Below are positions 35,241 to 46,705 of a DNA stretch of 64,000 nucleotides, one piece after another. Source of the stretch: Dryococelus australis (lineage: Eukaryota; Arthropoda; Insecta; Phasmatodea; Phasmatidae); NCBI GenBank assembly GCA_029891345.1, contig CM056994.1, forward strand, positions 57,009,251-57,073,250, read 5' to 3'. Both the position numbers and the translations under genes were made by a program. The first letter of the stretch is position 1. Each line of letters starts with the position of its first letter. The notes below the pieces were generated by a model. That model was not told the origin of the DNA. It did no database searches and saw nothing but the letters and a program-made list of their open reading frames with translations.

Positions 35241-35784
35241 AATCGGATGACTCTGACGGAGAAACCAAGGAATGCATGGGCCATAAGAAAATTCACCTAC
35301 CTTCAGCGATGTCGGCCACGTTTAGTCATGCATACGAACAAAAAATCTGTCGTCGGATTCACACAACGTGCCGACCTAGGCCCGTGTTCCTCGAACAGGT
35401 GCTTCAACAAAACCCAGTCCTCACACGCAGTGCTGAGGCATACATGGTTTAATTAATTAGTTTACAAGTTACAAAAAAAGCGCCACTTTGTAAGGGATGT
35501 TATTCTCGGAGCTCTTCACATGTAAGGTGCAAGATATATCGCTAAGATGACCGAAATTCGAGTCTCGCTTCAGCATGACGGAGAACTTACTGCCCCCCCC
35601 CCCCAAGACTTCTATTATCAGGTCAGCGCATTACTTTTTATCTTACACGTCAGTAGAAACGAAACCCATAGTGCTGTGATATGCTTATTAAGGGGCCTCT
35701 ATAGCTGCCATGTGGGTCTCATTGTAAGCATTTGTCTATTCTAATTTCTAAAACTATGGAATAATCGAGCGAAGTGGCGCAGAG

Positions 35785-36168
35785 CCTTGCCCCCTATAGC
35801 TCATTGGTAGGATGGCCGACTTGTAGTCGAGGGGTCGTGGGTTCGCGCCCCGGCCCCTCCGTGGCAGATCTTCAGTTCGCTTGTCGCAATGGCAATTGAT
35901 CAGCAAGTCGGTCTAACTTGAGCTCGACAACGTCACTTCAACACGATAAAAAAAAAACGGGGTGACTCACTGGTTCGATTCCTGATCCTGATTTCTGTTT
36001 TCCAAGGTTTTCCGAAATCACTCCAGGCGAATGCTGGAATGTATCCTTAACAAAGGCCATGGCCGATTCCTTCACATTCCTTCCCCATTCCCTCTTCCTT
36101 GTGCAACTTTCGCGGTCTCTACTGACCTCACTGTCGATGAGACGTTAAGACTACCTACCTACCTACGG
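35785..36168 (+). mobile_element. SINE family S3 (composite) with (CTAC)n tail
   Basis: A tRNA-like head (CCCCTATAGCTCATTGGTAG, then GTGGGTTCGCGCC at 35,838-35,850) is followed by a second box-B-like TGGTTCGATTCC at about 35,972. The conserved body has TTTTCCAAGG, CACTCCAGGCGAATGCTGGA, GGCCATGGCCGATTCCTTCA, then CTCACTGTCGATGAGACGTT. It ends in CTACCTACCTACC (36,154-36,166). This body resembles SINEs I know from several insect orders (memory). The head cannot fold as a functional tRNA. Confidence 0.8.
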
Positions 36169-36679
36169 AATATTTCAACGAATTTTTTTCAGGACATACA
36201 TACAAGCCTATATTTTATTCTTACTTAATAAATTTGGTCATTGAAAAATAAATGTGCTCGTTGAAAAGTAATCAAAGAGCGTTTTAAACTAAAGCGACAA
36301 TGATTTATATATTTTAAACAAGTTGCTAAAGCATTCAATCAACGGTGATTGCAGTTGTTGGCATTTTTGAACATTAAACGATATTGACACTTGTCATGAT
36401 CGGTTGGTATCTCTGACTGGCTTTAAAATATGAAAATCCGTTGGCGTAGCACTAGGTTTAAAAGACAGCTTTTTAAACGTTTATAGATATGTGTTTGCGC
36501 CTATAACACCGTGGAGAGACATACCATTGCGATCCATTGCCAGGTTGTTCCCACGTTGCACACACACAACTTTTTCTCTACACTGCTGTATAAATAATAC
36601 AAAAAATTACGAGTCGCATGCAACAAACTCAAAGATGCTGTCTCACGTCTTCGTACTTCAACGCAAGGAAATATGTTGT
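36169..36679. other. AT-rich noncoding stretch
   Basis: No feature was recognised. Confidence 0.4.
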
Positions 36680-37102
36680 ATAGTCAATTCGCGGTTTCTT
36701 CTCCCTTTTTGAATCAAACCTTTGAAAAATCTCTCCATGTACGACATGTTTAGTTATTTCTAACATATGCCATGTTTTAAAAGCGTTTTATACTAGTGTT
36801 CATAAGTTACTTTTTTTTTCTGTTAAATTGAAATGTTATTCATATTTTATCTATATATTATAAATCTTCATTTATAAATAATTTAAATAAAAACTGCGAG
36901 AAAACATGTGTTGGTAACGCCTAGTGAGAAATAGTTCTTATACAAAATACTGTTACACTGAGTGCGCACGAATTCGGTGCGTTGTCCTTTGGTGTCATTT
37001 TCTAGACTTAGTTGAGCTTAGTTTACACGAGGCGGAGGAATATCCTGCGAGTAGAACTTTAACAGGGCTTCAGCAAAGTTTGAAGTAACCATGAATAGAT
37101 TA
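36680..37102 (+). mobile_element. T2-family MITE, copy B (internally deleted)
   Basis: Begins ATAGTCAATTCGCGGTTTCT, then AATCAAACCTTTGAAAAATC as at the start of the long T2 copy. It ends AGTAACCATGAATAGATTAC, an eroded inverted tip. It aligns with copies A and C. Confidence 0.82.
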
Positions 37103-37456
37103 CATACCTCCATTGTTTTCTCCCTGTACGCTCGCGTCCTTTGCATCTAAATAGCACGAATAAATGTTATGCAGAGGTTTATTCCCCCTGTCTCACTCCA
37201 CAGCACGGCCGGCAGTTACTTCAATAGGACGCCAGTCTATATGGGCGTCTCGCTTAGCACGGGGAACACCACCAAGAATGGAAATAAGGATAAACTCAAT
37301 CTGCTGGTGTTCTGCACAGCACATGCGCGTGGCAAAAGTCAATAAACCTCGTGCAATTTAACAATATAAATTCACAGTTTAAAATACTGGACGTCTCTGC
37401 GATTTGAGACTACTATTCCTCTTCACTTTCGTCTAAGCTGTGGTTCTACAAATTAA
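37103..37456. other. Noncoding stretch
   Basis: No gene was recognised. 37,164-37,361 is moderately GC-rich. Confidence 0.4.
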
Positions 37457-37882
37457 ACGCTATTCGCGATAAAATTACTTCTGAAAGCCCTGCTTAAAAA
37501 CTACTTGTATGCAGGTTGCGTATTCTTCCGCATTGTGTAAAATTAACACTGGCAAGGGCCTAGTCACTTTATCCATGCGTCGGTCCAGTGAAACTATGAA
37601 ATAAGAAAAGTAAATATTTTACAAACATACTCGTTCTTATACTTTCATAGGCCTACACTAAAAAAAATAAACAGAAGGCTAAAGAAATAATTTAAAGTTA
37701 TCACAAGTGGTTGCGTAACACTTTATATTCGACGTTAAGATATTGAACTAATTTCCCTCCACCGTTACCAACTTTACTGCGCACATGTTACTCAGTGGGC
37801 CCGTTAATATATATGCAGGCGCGAGTAGTTGCTTTGTTCTAAGGTTGATTTCAAAAGTGCTAACTTTACAGTGAGCAGCCTA
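37457..37882 (+). mobile_element. M1-family MITE, copy 6
   Basis: Begins AACGCTATTCGCGATAAAAT (eroded tip), then CTGAAAGCCCTGCTTAAAAA, and ends TTCAAAAGTGCTAACTTTAC then AGTGAGCAGCCTATA. Internal family landmarks are in order (CTTTATCCATGCGTCGGTCC, TTCGACGTTAAGATATTGAA, CGTTACCAACTTTACTG). Confidence 0.88.
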
Positions 37883-38001
37883 TAATCATGATTGTAAAAG
37901 AAAAAGTTCGTTTCATCTCAAACAACCGCACTTGCCTCTCTGCCCTCCTCCCGGGTTTGAACTCTCGAAAGTTACCTCCGTCTCCAAAAAGGAGCTGAAA
38001 T

Positions 38002-38021
38002 GGGGGGGGGGGGGAGGGGGG
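38002..38021 (+). repeat. G13-A-G6 run
   Basis: A G homopolymer interrupted by one A, prone to G-quadruplex formation. Confidence 0.95.
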
Positions 38022-39574
38022 ACGCGGTGTTATTTTATGTTTGGTCAGGTTACCGCACGCCACGAGGACGAGGTGGTTACGTGTCCCTGAACTTGACCTC
38101 GGAGCTTGAGTGGATCCAGTCGACCGCAGCCGGCGTGCGACCCAACACGACATCCGCGACACCTGTACATCCCAGGGGAACTAAGAACGGTTCAGAAACA
38201 TTTCTCGAACTAAAGCTTCTTACACAGTAGAAAACTTTAGCTTTTGACTTTACGTTTCCTTTCCTCCGACGAAACCGCAAATACACAATCCAATATTGTA
38301 AACTCTAAAAGTTCATACAATTGAACATCGGATCTGCGAGCTTCGTAAAAATGTGTATCTGGTTATGTAAATAATTATATTATCCAGGAATGCATTTTAC
38401 ACCTTTTAAATAGGCTTAAAATTTACATTAAAACTTTATTTCCAAACAAAAAAACTCTTTACTTTTTTAAAATATGTCAATTCATGTATTTCCTCTTCAC
38501 ATTATATTTGTTCGGCATTTATTTAATATAAGACGAGCTTTGTTTAACGTACTTAGGTTAAAATCGCCCTACATTAAAAAAACGCACTTTCCACAACCTC
38601 GGCAAAATGGCAGCTTGACTTTGACTTTAAACTTCAACTTTTCGAAATCGTAAAGTCAAGAGTGCTTGACTTTATCATGGACAGTTCCATTGTGTTAAGC
38701 TCCATAAGAAACATGTCGGAAAGCAAACGCAAGGTCAAATGTTAGTTTTCAATTGTCTGAGGGCCTTAACTCTTTCAGACCCACTTTACATATGGTTTCG
38801 TATTCTACAAAACTTTTATAATACGTGCTGTACTTCAGACGGCGTGGTACATAAATACACACTAAAAGCTTCGATATAAATGCTCAGGTTTCTGGAAGCG
38901 AATGTAGAAAAAACTAAGGAAGATTGACCACTGATATCTTACAATAACTTTGTAAGCAAATATTTCGCCAGCGTGATGCAGTACTGTCGAGATATTTCCT
39001 ACGCCATAAAATTGCACGTTTTGCTGCGGCGTAAGATATTACGCTAAAGCAATGCATCGTTCTATAAAACTATATTGCACTCAAAGTAGGTAGATGCTGT
39101 TAATTAGAATTCCCCTTTCTTGATTTTTCTATATTGGTTTCCGTAAGCCCGCGAACTTCAATTAACGTGTTCAGTGTCAGTTTGTGTTCCACGGCCTCAA
39201 CACTTGTTTCGTTACCACGGCCAATGAGCTGTCGGCTATACGTTCGATTACTTAAGACCTAGACCAGTAAGATGGCTTTTAAATAATTTACCCACAGGTA
39301 AGTTCATTGATCATTGAGCTTCGCAGTGTGCAGTGCAGACCAAAAATTACCTACACATGCGTGATATACACTATTGGGTACACTTGGTCTGAAAGGGTTA
39401 AGAATACCCGATACCTAATGGAAACACGACAATTTTGCTCGAGGAAGCCTAAAGAAAGCGAATGGTAGTAAGTACGATTATGCACTGCATGTCCTTCTAA
39501 TGGATTAACATTAATGGAGCAAGTAAGGTGACGTCAATAAAGAAACGATAGTAGCGTGAATTCAGTTGCTCTGG
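38022..39574. other. Noncoding stretch with a GC-rich patch
   Basis: 38,022-38,230 is GC-rich and open on both strands, but no domain or clear exon structure was recognised. The remainder is AT-rich. Near 38,675, TGCTTGACTTTATCATGGAC weakly resembles an M1 end without a partner. Confidence 0.4.
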
Positions 39575-39807
39575 TATAGGCTGTTCACGGTAAAGTGAGC
39601 ACTTTTTAAGGGCCTTCTAAAGGTTTACTTTCATCCGATTTCCAACTTCCTGCTGCTTTTTAATATAAACACTGCAGTGCGACTAAATAAACACGTGCAT
39701 ACATTTCACCACCCACAAAATTTAATGCCTCAGGCTGCAATAAGTTAGTGGTTAATGCCTGTTGGAAGGGCCTTAAAAAGTGCTCGCTTTACCGTGAACA
39801 GTTCATA
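39575..39807 (+). mobile_element. M1-family MITE, copy 7 (short form)
   Basis: Begins TATAGGCTGTTCACGGTAAA and ends AAAGTGCTCGCTTTACCGTG then AACAGTTCATA. The interior resembles the short copies at 19,062 and 61,117 (TTACTTTCATCC, AATAAACAC, TATTTCACC-like). It sits within 10-20 bp of the truncated end of a decayed transposase. Confidence 0.88.
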
Positions 39808-39814
39808 GTTCCTA

Positions 39815-40808
39815 TAAGAGTTCGTTAGACCCCCTCGCGCGTGAAACGTGCTCCATCGGTCCACAGTACGCGACTGACGAACTCCTGGTCCGCTTCGTGT
39901 TGTTGCAAGAGCCACTGGCAGCGCTGCACGCGGCTGGGTGTAGATCAGCTGGATGCAAATGCTGCGTTGCAGCGAAATGGTATGCGTGGTAGCCCTCATC
40001 GAGCGAAACCTGATGTACCGTCCACCTTGACACGCCCGTCGCGTGCACAACGTTGCTGGTGCTTGTTGAGCAGCAGTCAGCACGGCATCCTCCACCTCCA
40101 GTGGCCGCTCTGCATGTGACCTTCCAGCATCTACGCGCGGTGCTACTCTCATTTGACCGGATTCCCAGCAACGTAACTCCAACCGGCGAAACACGTTCAC
40201 GCTATATTCCATTCGCAGTTGCTTCGCATTTTTTTTTAACCAAACCTATGAAAAATCATCCCTTGTATGGCGCGTTTCGTTTTTCCTAAATATTCAACGT
40301 ATCACAGACCTTTTGTACTTCTGTTAATATGAAGGTATCAAACTTTTGGTTAAATTGAACTTTTACATAAGTTTTATTTATAAATTATTATATTTTATTT
40401 ATGATGAATATTAGTAAAAACAGGGAGAAAATGGGTGTGTTGGCAATGTCTAGTAAGAAATAGTTCTTACGCAAAATATTATTACACTGAGCGCGCACGA
40501 ATGTGGTTCGTGGACCATTTGGTGTAATTTTCCAGGCTCGGTTAAGCTTTGTTTGCGTGAGTTGGAAGAATATCTTTGAAAGTAGAACTTTAGGGCTTCA
40601 GAAAAGTTGGAGTTAACCGTGAATGGGCTACAGGGTGCAGTTTGTCGGGGTAGAAGTAAGCGTACAATCGTACTCGATGTACCTCTTTGCCGCCGGATGC
40701 ACCCATGGCCATTGTCATGTCCCAGTACTCGCTGCATGTGAACTCCATGGCCTCTTTAGCACTACTGAGATAGGCTCGCCCTCTTGCCGTACTCCTTACC
40801 ACAGACAA
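39815..40808 (-). pseudogene. Decayed DUF4817/DDE-type transposase split by a T2 MITE
   Basis: Two minus-strand blocks belong to one protein. Block 1 (40,808-40,632) encodes MEFTCSEYWDMTMAMG.. to KLHPVA, resembling the N-terminal DUF4817-type domain (EY-x-DM-x-x, ..YP..HP). Block 2 (40,203-39,815) continues NVFRRLELRCWESG.., RVDAGRS, AVLTAAQQAPAT, then after a frameshift ATGVSRWTVHQVSLDEGYHA (helix-turn-helix). After another frameshift comes DGARFTREG, whose Asp (39,855-39,857) would be the first DDE catalytic residue. The blocks are separated exactly by T2 copy C. The C-terminal half is missing. Family assignment is from memory of similar insect proteins. Confidence 0.75.
40204..40630 (+). 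mobile_element. T2-family MITE, copy C, inserted in a transposase
   Basis: Begins ATATTCCATTCGCAGTTGCT and ends AGTTAACCGTGAATGGGCTA (inverted tip). The interior aligns with copies A and B (TTTATTTATAAATTATTATA, GTCTAGTAAGAAATAGTTCT, ACTGAGCGCGCACGAAT). Flanks of five bases (ACCCT and AGCGT on the minus strand) are similar at three positions and may be a decayed 5-bp target duplication like the clean TGTTT at 27,435. Confidence 0.85.
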
Positions 40809-41114
40809 ATTATTTGCACAATTGCCGCATCACCTCAGCTTTATCTAATAGCAGTAATAACGTACGTTTGCTACAGTGGTTTTAGAACAGTTCATATAGT
40901 TTTTACTCGTAAACGAAGAGCCTTGTGCTTTGTTTTATCAAGGAGTGTTTTCTACTTGGTTCCCACCATAGATTCATGTGGCGCCGTCCGTATCCGCGAA
41001 TTACCTGGCATTCTGTAGTTATGTAATACAGCCACTGCTTGTAAATGACCTCTGTGGTCTATGTTGCTTTAGCGATGCTCGTGGAGCTCCAGAGAGCTTT
41101 CTCTAACTTTTTTT
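40809..41114. other. Noncoding stretch
   Basis: No gene was recognised beyond the transposase fragment. Confidence 0.4.
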
Positions 41115-41532
41115 AGGGTTGTCACAGGTCTGGAAAACCTTGAAAACAGGGAAATTCCAGGGAATTTTTAAACTGTCACGGAAATCGGGGAAATGTCAGA
41201 GAATTTAAAACAAGTTAGCTAAATGTCAGGGAATTCTGTGATATGCATGTTATATTTGGCAGTTCTGCCATTAATCATGTACCGCGGCCAGAGTCGTATT
41301 TTAAAAAATGATTATGGACTAAATGCTTGGGCATTTTTCTTTGCAATCTATTTAGTGAGCAATTTCGTAAGATCGAAGACGTATTTTGGTGTAATATTGT
41401 ATTATAATGGAAAGGCGCCAATCCGTACAGAAAATATTTTGTTAGAAAAAGGTCAGGGAAAGAGATTCTTTTTGTCTGGAAATCAGGGAAATGTCAGGGA
41501 ATTTTCCAATGGGGAAAAAGGTGGCAACTCTG
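41115..41532. mobile_element. hAT-like MITE with internal TCAGGGAAAT repeats
   Basis: The ends AGGGTTGTCAC and GTGGCAACTCTG are inverted, close to the CAGRGTTGCCAC tips of many hAT elements. Subterminal regions on both sides are built from GGGAAATGTCAGGGAATTTT-like units (41,189; 41,224; 41,482). No 8-bp target duplication is evident. The interior open frame (41,223-41,537) merely crosses this element and is not taken as a gene. Confidence 0.72.
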
Positions 41533-43149
41533 ACTGAAACGTCTCGACTTTAGTGGTTTGGAACATGCCGGAGGAGGAACACGTGAAAACTTCTTGGCAT
41601 CCCTTTTGGACATTTTACTTTCCTTGCTAATCTCATGTTGGCTCAACAGCACTGCAGGGATAAGCACGGCGTTGAGTTAGAACAGAAAATACACGGAGAA
41701 GTGTTGTCGAACCACAACGGTTACGATTTCGTGTGTGTTTGTCATTGCGTGAGGTATGTGAACAAATTCATGGGGTTCTATGAACAGTGAGCTGAGATAA
41801 TACACATATATTTATGGTAAAGAGATTTCGCAAAATGCCGCTGAAATTAAGACACCAGTGTGAACCTTGGGTAAACGCAGTTTTCACTGAAAGGTCCGCC
41901 ATGAAAATCACGTGCGCTCGCTTACGCAGGGTTCAGGTTGATGTGCGAACGAACAGAGGAAGCAACACTCTCGTAACACAAGCCAATCTCTACTTTCTAG
42001 TGAATGTGTTATTTCGTAACCTGTTTTGCGGTGCGATTAATTAAATATGGCTTTTTGATGTCCATACACACACAATAACTATCACAATTAGAGCTAATAA
42101 CAGAAGCCCAAAGAACTATTTAGGGAACTGTGATATATTTGTAAAACACGTGCGAAGATGCTTGCTTGGCTATTGTGTAATGTGTTGAGTGTACTCTGGA
42201 ATGTGTTTGTCCGAGTCACTTTGGAAGTGTTGTAGTCGTTTCATTTCTTTATTTTAAATGATTAAAATATTGCGTAAGCTGCCTGCTAGGTAGTTTTCAA
42301 GTATGAAGTAGCCCCTGTGAACAGCTACAATCATTATACCATAGACACAAATATATAAATCGCAAGAGCTACCAATGGGACATATTTTTCCGTAACCAGC
42401 TTACACACGCCAAAATATAAGTTCAGTAAATTATATTTGTTTAATAAACTTTAATTCTCATTGCCTCTAAAAAAAAAATTTGACCTCTCATTGCCTTCAC
42501 GATTGTCAGGATAAGGAACAAAGTTTTCTGTAACCGATCAAGTACCTCAGTACGTGCATCTGTTAACGTAATTAATTTGCAACGAAGAAAAATTTTGGAT
42601 TATAACTGTTCCAGCGGTGGTGCCCTCTTCAGTAGTTCTCAGACATTGCCGTCTATACTACACGCAGTTTACAACTATTTTCTTTTCCAACTATAAGAAA
42701 ATAATCAGTCATTTAATGTACTATTTATTTTTAATATGTTGGTTCATATTATCATCGGGTATGCTTTCGTCCTGTGTACTCCAACATATTAATTCGGATA
42801 GGTTACCTTTAAAAGCAGAAATCAAATTCCTTTTGTTAATGTATTTTCTTCCATCATTCACAAACTGGCGTATTTGACGAGTGCCGAAAGAACTTTTTGA
42901 CATGTTGCTCACGCAAATAAATTACACAGCTTATGCCAACGGAATTAACATCACACAGAATAAGACGAATAGTCGTTCTGATATGCTAGCTTCTTACTTA
43001 AAAGTACATAAATCTTATATTATGTGGGTAATGACAATGTTGATCGATGATGATGCATATAATTAAGATTCCCGTCGACGCTGATGCTCGTCCCTGAGCG
43101 AATGTTGGGTCTTCTTGCCGATACTATGACTTCAGTCTACAACGGGTAC
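41533..43149. other. Noncoding stretch
   Basis: Mostly AT-rich. 41,814-42,044 and 42,721-42,912 have short frames without recognised domains. Confidence 0.4.
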
Positions 43150-43382
43150 AGGGGCCACAGCGACTGAGCGATCAGCCTGCTCGCCTACCACCAAGGCGAA
43201 CCGGGTCACCGGATTTCCGCAAGTGGGAATCGTGCCAGACGATGCCGTTGGTCTGCGGGTTTTCTCGGGATCTCCCGTTTCTTCCTCCCCATTTATCCGG
43301 CGCCGCTCAATACTCACTTCAACCACCCTCATCGGCTTTCAAGGCCTCTCTGTAAAGAGCCGCCCAAAATCTCTTCACTCTA
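43150..43382 (+). mobile_element. SINE family S1
   Basis: CTGCTCGCCTACCACCAAGG follows an eroded head. Then come GGAATCGTGCCAGACGATGC, GGGTTTTCTCGGGATCTCCC, a CACTTCAACCACCCTCATCG block and AAAGAGCCGCCCAAAATCTC. Confidence 0.87.
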
Positions 43383-44617
43383 AACGGGCTCAACAAAATA
43401 ACAGCAATATTTGCTATTTATGAAATAATTACGACGTGAACATTTTGGTTTTGAAGCCAGTTTCTTCCCGAATAGCGATAACTGATTTTCAATCACAAGT
43501 TAATAATTTGTGATTTTATATTTTGAGTATATGGACCCGGACGTCTGCCACGTTCAAAAGTTAGAAGTCCGCTAAGTCACACGTGTGTTTGTGCAAACTA
43601 CATAACTGAAATTCAGTCTAGGATTAGGTCAGTAGTTCGATAAGAGGATCGTTACTTTAAAACAGAGTTTTGAAATTTATGTTGAACCGACTGACAACCA
43701 AACATAGATTGGGTTATACGTTACCACATTTTATACATGATGATAAAAGGGTCCTTGTATAACCACGGGGTGTTATACTTAAGACGAGCCTAGAGAAGGT
43801 TGGAAGGTGCACTATTGCCCTTCTCCGAATAAGAGATTTCAAAAGTGAAATGATGCTCACTTGTAATTATGCTGCTTAGACTAAACACAAGGACTACGGA
43901 CTTTCGTCCTCTGCAAATGTCCTTGATGTTGACTCGCGATTAGCTCACCTACCTTCCAAACTCACGTGCTCAGAGAGGAAAGTGAACGTTTGTTTACATT
44001 TCGTTTTCTGAACAAACTCATGCTTTTAGAAAAAAAATCTCTGAAGTATACCATCGAGGTATTAAAACTTGGTGTGAGAGAGCGTGTAAAGCATCACAGG
44101 TGTTTTAAGGGAAACGATGAGGTATATTTAGTCTAAGCCGCGACGTTTTGACAGATAATACGGAAAAAAAAAATTAAAGTTGAGACGTGGAAATTGGTAA
44201 TCGCGCAACTGGCAGGCGCACTTTACCTTGTATTACGGGAGAAGTAGCAGTGTGGAAAAAGCCAACAGGATTGAGGGATTCACTGTGAATGAGAATAAAT
44301 TATTTTAAAGTCAGTGAAGTAGTCGCCGATTTAACAATGATTCTAGCGGAGCCAACATAGGGTGGCTGTCAAGGATGACCTGTGTGTCGCAATTAATACA
44401 ACGTCGGATAACGGTGCGGATATTTTACTTGTAAAATTATGGCTACACCATGTATGCATGTCAGTACGCGATATGCGATCTAAGTAACTTTGTGGTATCA
44501 GTCGTTAAACATTGATGGATCATACGTATTTCTTAAGCGTTGTCAGTTTATTTACTTTAGATCGTACCAAACAATTGACCTGTACACAGGCATTCTCCAG
44601 ATTGAGAAAAACCTTTG
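43383..44617. other. Noncoding stretch
   Basis: AT-rich, no gene or repeat partner recognised. Confidence 0.4.
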
Positions 44618-45650
44618 TATAGGCTGTTCACGGTAATGTGAGCACTTTTGAAATCAAATCTAGAAAAGTCGCTGCTCCTGCATGCATATAAGTATTTTAA
44701 CGGGTGCCCTGAGTGGCGTGAGTCCAGACGTATCTTAACGTCGAATTAAAAGTGTTTGGTAACCATTTCTGATTACTTAAATTAATTCTTCGCTTAGTTT
44801 TTTTTTTTTTTAATTGTAACACTTGCCCTACCTCCAATATTCTATCATTCAATTCCTGTGTTTCCTATTCAGATTCTTGTTATGAAACACTTAAACTTAT
44901 AAGAGGTGGTAAGGGGTGTCACGGGGTACTCAAACGGTAGCTAATTAGGATTATTTTACTAAAATTTTATTTATTGTAACAACCTCTAACTGGTAACAAC
45001 ACAATACAACCGTTCACACAACACTATTGGAATACAATTACTTTACTTTAAACTACAAGAATTATACTCAATACTACACGCAGCTGATCCCTAGCCTTAC
45101 CGGATTTAATCAGTTAAGGTGGATTGGATGGTGACTCGTTAAAAGTTATTACGCTCTACCGCTTCGCTATTATGCTCACCCGATGACTGCTGTAGACAGC
45201 CCTTAGAGCTCCTAGGCCTGTGTGGTTGTCTGTAGCCTTCTGCTTCCGCTTCCGCTCCTGCTCCTGATTTCACTCACATACGCACTACTTCGTGACCTGG
45301 TGCTGTCTGGGTGGGAGGGGGGTGCCGCCATGGAGGGGCGCTTTTATAACCGGCCTTTGTGAATCATGTTTTACAAACAATTGCGGCCAGCTACCTGCTA
45401 TACCCCAAGAGACCTTAGGCGGTGTGTAGCGGCGCCTGGTTGTCGCTACATAATGCATCGAAGTGCAAAAATGTGTAAATTTGTTAAATATTTACTTTTC
45501 TAATTTGTTTCACTTGACCGACGTATGCATAAAAATTGAGGCACATGACAATGTTAATCTTGCATAAGGCGGAAGTAATAATCAACGTGCATGCAAGTAG
45601 ATCATAAGCAGGGCTTTCAAAAAAACAAATTTTACCGTGAATAACCTATA
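44618..45650 (-). mobile_element. M1-family MITE, copy 8, interrupted by an LTR
   Basis: The left part (44,618-44,814) begins TATAGGCTGTTCACGGTAAT and carries TTGAAATCAAATCTAGAAAA. The right part (45,451-45,650) resumes with ATGCATCGAAGTGCAAAAAT, TTTCACTTGACCGACGTATG and GCAAGTAGATCATAAGCAGG. It ends TTTACCGTGAATAACCTATA. Removing the 636-bp insert and one TAAT restores a contiguous M1 copy of about 393 bp. Confidence 0.9.
44815..45450 (-). mobile_element. Solo LTR of a retrotransposon
   Basis: 636 bp bounded by TG..CA (minus strand TGTAGCGACAACC.. to ..AAGTGTTACA) and flanked by the 4-bp duplication TAAT (44,811-44,814 and 45,451-45,454). It interrupts an M1 MITE. On the minus strand it has GGTTATAAAAGCGCC, a strong TATA box about 95 bp from the LTR start. 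AATAAATAAA near 44,970 may be a polyadenylation signal. No internal retroviral sequence is present, so the element is reduced to one LTR by recombination. The superfamily (Ty3/gypsy-like or BEL-like) cannot be settled from an LTR alone. Confidence 0.85.
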
Positions 45651-46244
45651 CAAAAGGTGGCAGTCAAACTTACGACATCTTGGTTCTTAGAGAGCACTTC
45701 TACTTCTTACTAAGATCTAAGAGACCAATAGAAGGTATTGTTATTTACATCCAACACACTATTGCAAAATTTTTTTTGTCGCTATCCGAAACCGATAACT
45801 ATGATTTACACACATACAAATATAATTAGAAAATTGATTACATAATGGTTAACTTATTTCACAGCGTATTTCGTAAGAGAGGATGAAGGAATTCGCTCGA
45901 AATTCGGCCCAATGGCTGCGACCCCAATAGTGTCGCTTTTTATAGACCCGTGTAGAACTTATGATCGGAAGTCGTAGACCTAGAAATTTTATAGCGATAC
46001 TTTTCATTGGCAATTGCACCATGTCTCGTTTGATGTGCGCCGACGGTCAGTGAGTCGATGGGATGAATGTTAGACGCCGAAATGGCCCAATGTAAGCGTT
46101 CGGCATCGATCATGAAAGTCGCCCTCCTTCAGCGATAGTTACTGGTCGGGAAAGTGGACGGATATTTCGCTTGTATAAGAGCTGTTGCCAGCTTTGTGAC
46201 TTTGGAAAATGCTAAGGTATGGTGTGACAGAAATATCTTTACAA
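45651..46244. other. Noncoding stretch
   Basis: No feature was recognised. Slightly GC-rich at 45,880-46,150. Confidence 0.4.
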
Positions 46245-46705
46245 ACTTTGGGGGTGAGTTGCTTACACCAAAACAAGAAAAAAGTGTACATAAACATATG
46301 TCTGAAAAATCCTTAAAGTTACTAAGGGAAAAGCATAATGATACATCTGTTTAGGCAGTATCAGCTTATTAGCAAGTGGTGAAACTGTCATCACCTCAGA
46401 AACTCGTAGTAAATGTTCAATATGTCAGACTATTGCTTCCAAATACGCATGCACTCGTCGGATCACGGATTGTCGCACCCTTTCAAATACTCCCACGCGG
46501 TGTCGAACGGTTTCGCGGGCTTCCGCGACACGTTGATGAAATGTGTCTGCATTTGGAATACCTGATAATAAGCTGACACTGTCTCAAATATATGTCATGT
46601 TCTTTAATAAAGCTAAAGCTAAGAATTTTCGGACATATGTTCATATTGACATTTTTTTTGTCTTGTATGAGGAACCCGCTCCCCCCCCCCCCCAAGTTTG
46701 TCAAA
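46245..46705. repeat. Diverged inverted pair of one repeat (arms 46,245-46,375 and 46,563-46,705)
   Basis: Plus-strand ACAAACTTTGGGGGTGAG.., CAAGAAAAAAGTGTACATAA, ACATATGTCTGAAAAATCCT and CAGTATCAGCTTATTAGCAA are matched on the minus strand from 46,705. There they read GACAAACTTGGGGG.., CAAGACAAAAAAAATGTC, ACATATGTCCGAAAATTCTT and CAGTGTCAGCTTATTATCAG. Identity looks near 70-75%. The right arm contains 13 C (46,681-46,693), the expanded form of the GGGGG in the left arm. Confidence 0.7.

Noticed and set aside
35793..35868. A tRNA-Thr(UGU) gene
   Set aside because: An anticodon-like loop and a box B exist, but the acceptor stem and outer anticodon stem do not pair, position 58 is not A, and a SINE body follows.
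38560..38700. Partial M1 end (GCTTGACTTTATCATGGACAG)
   Set aside because: A weak match with no opposite end and no internal family landmarks.
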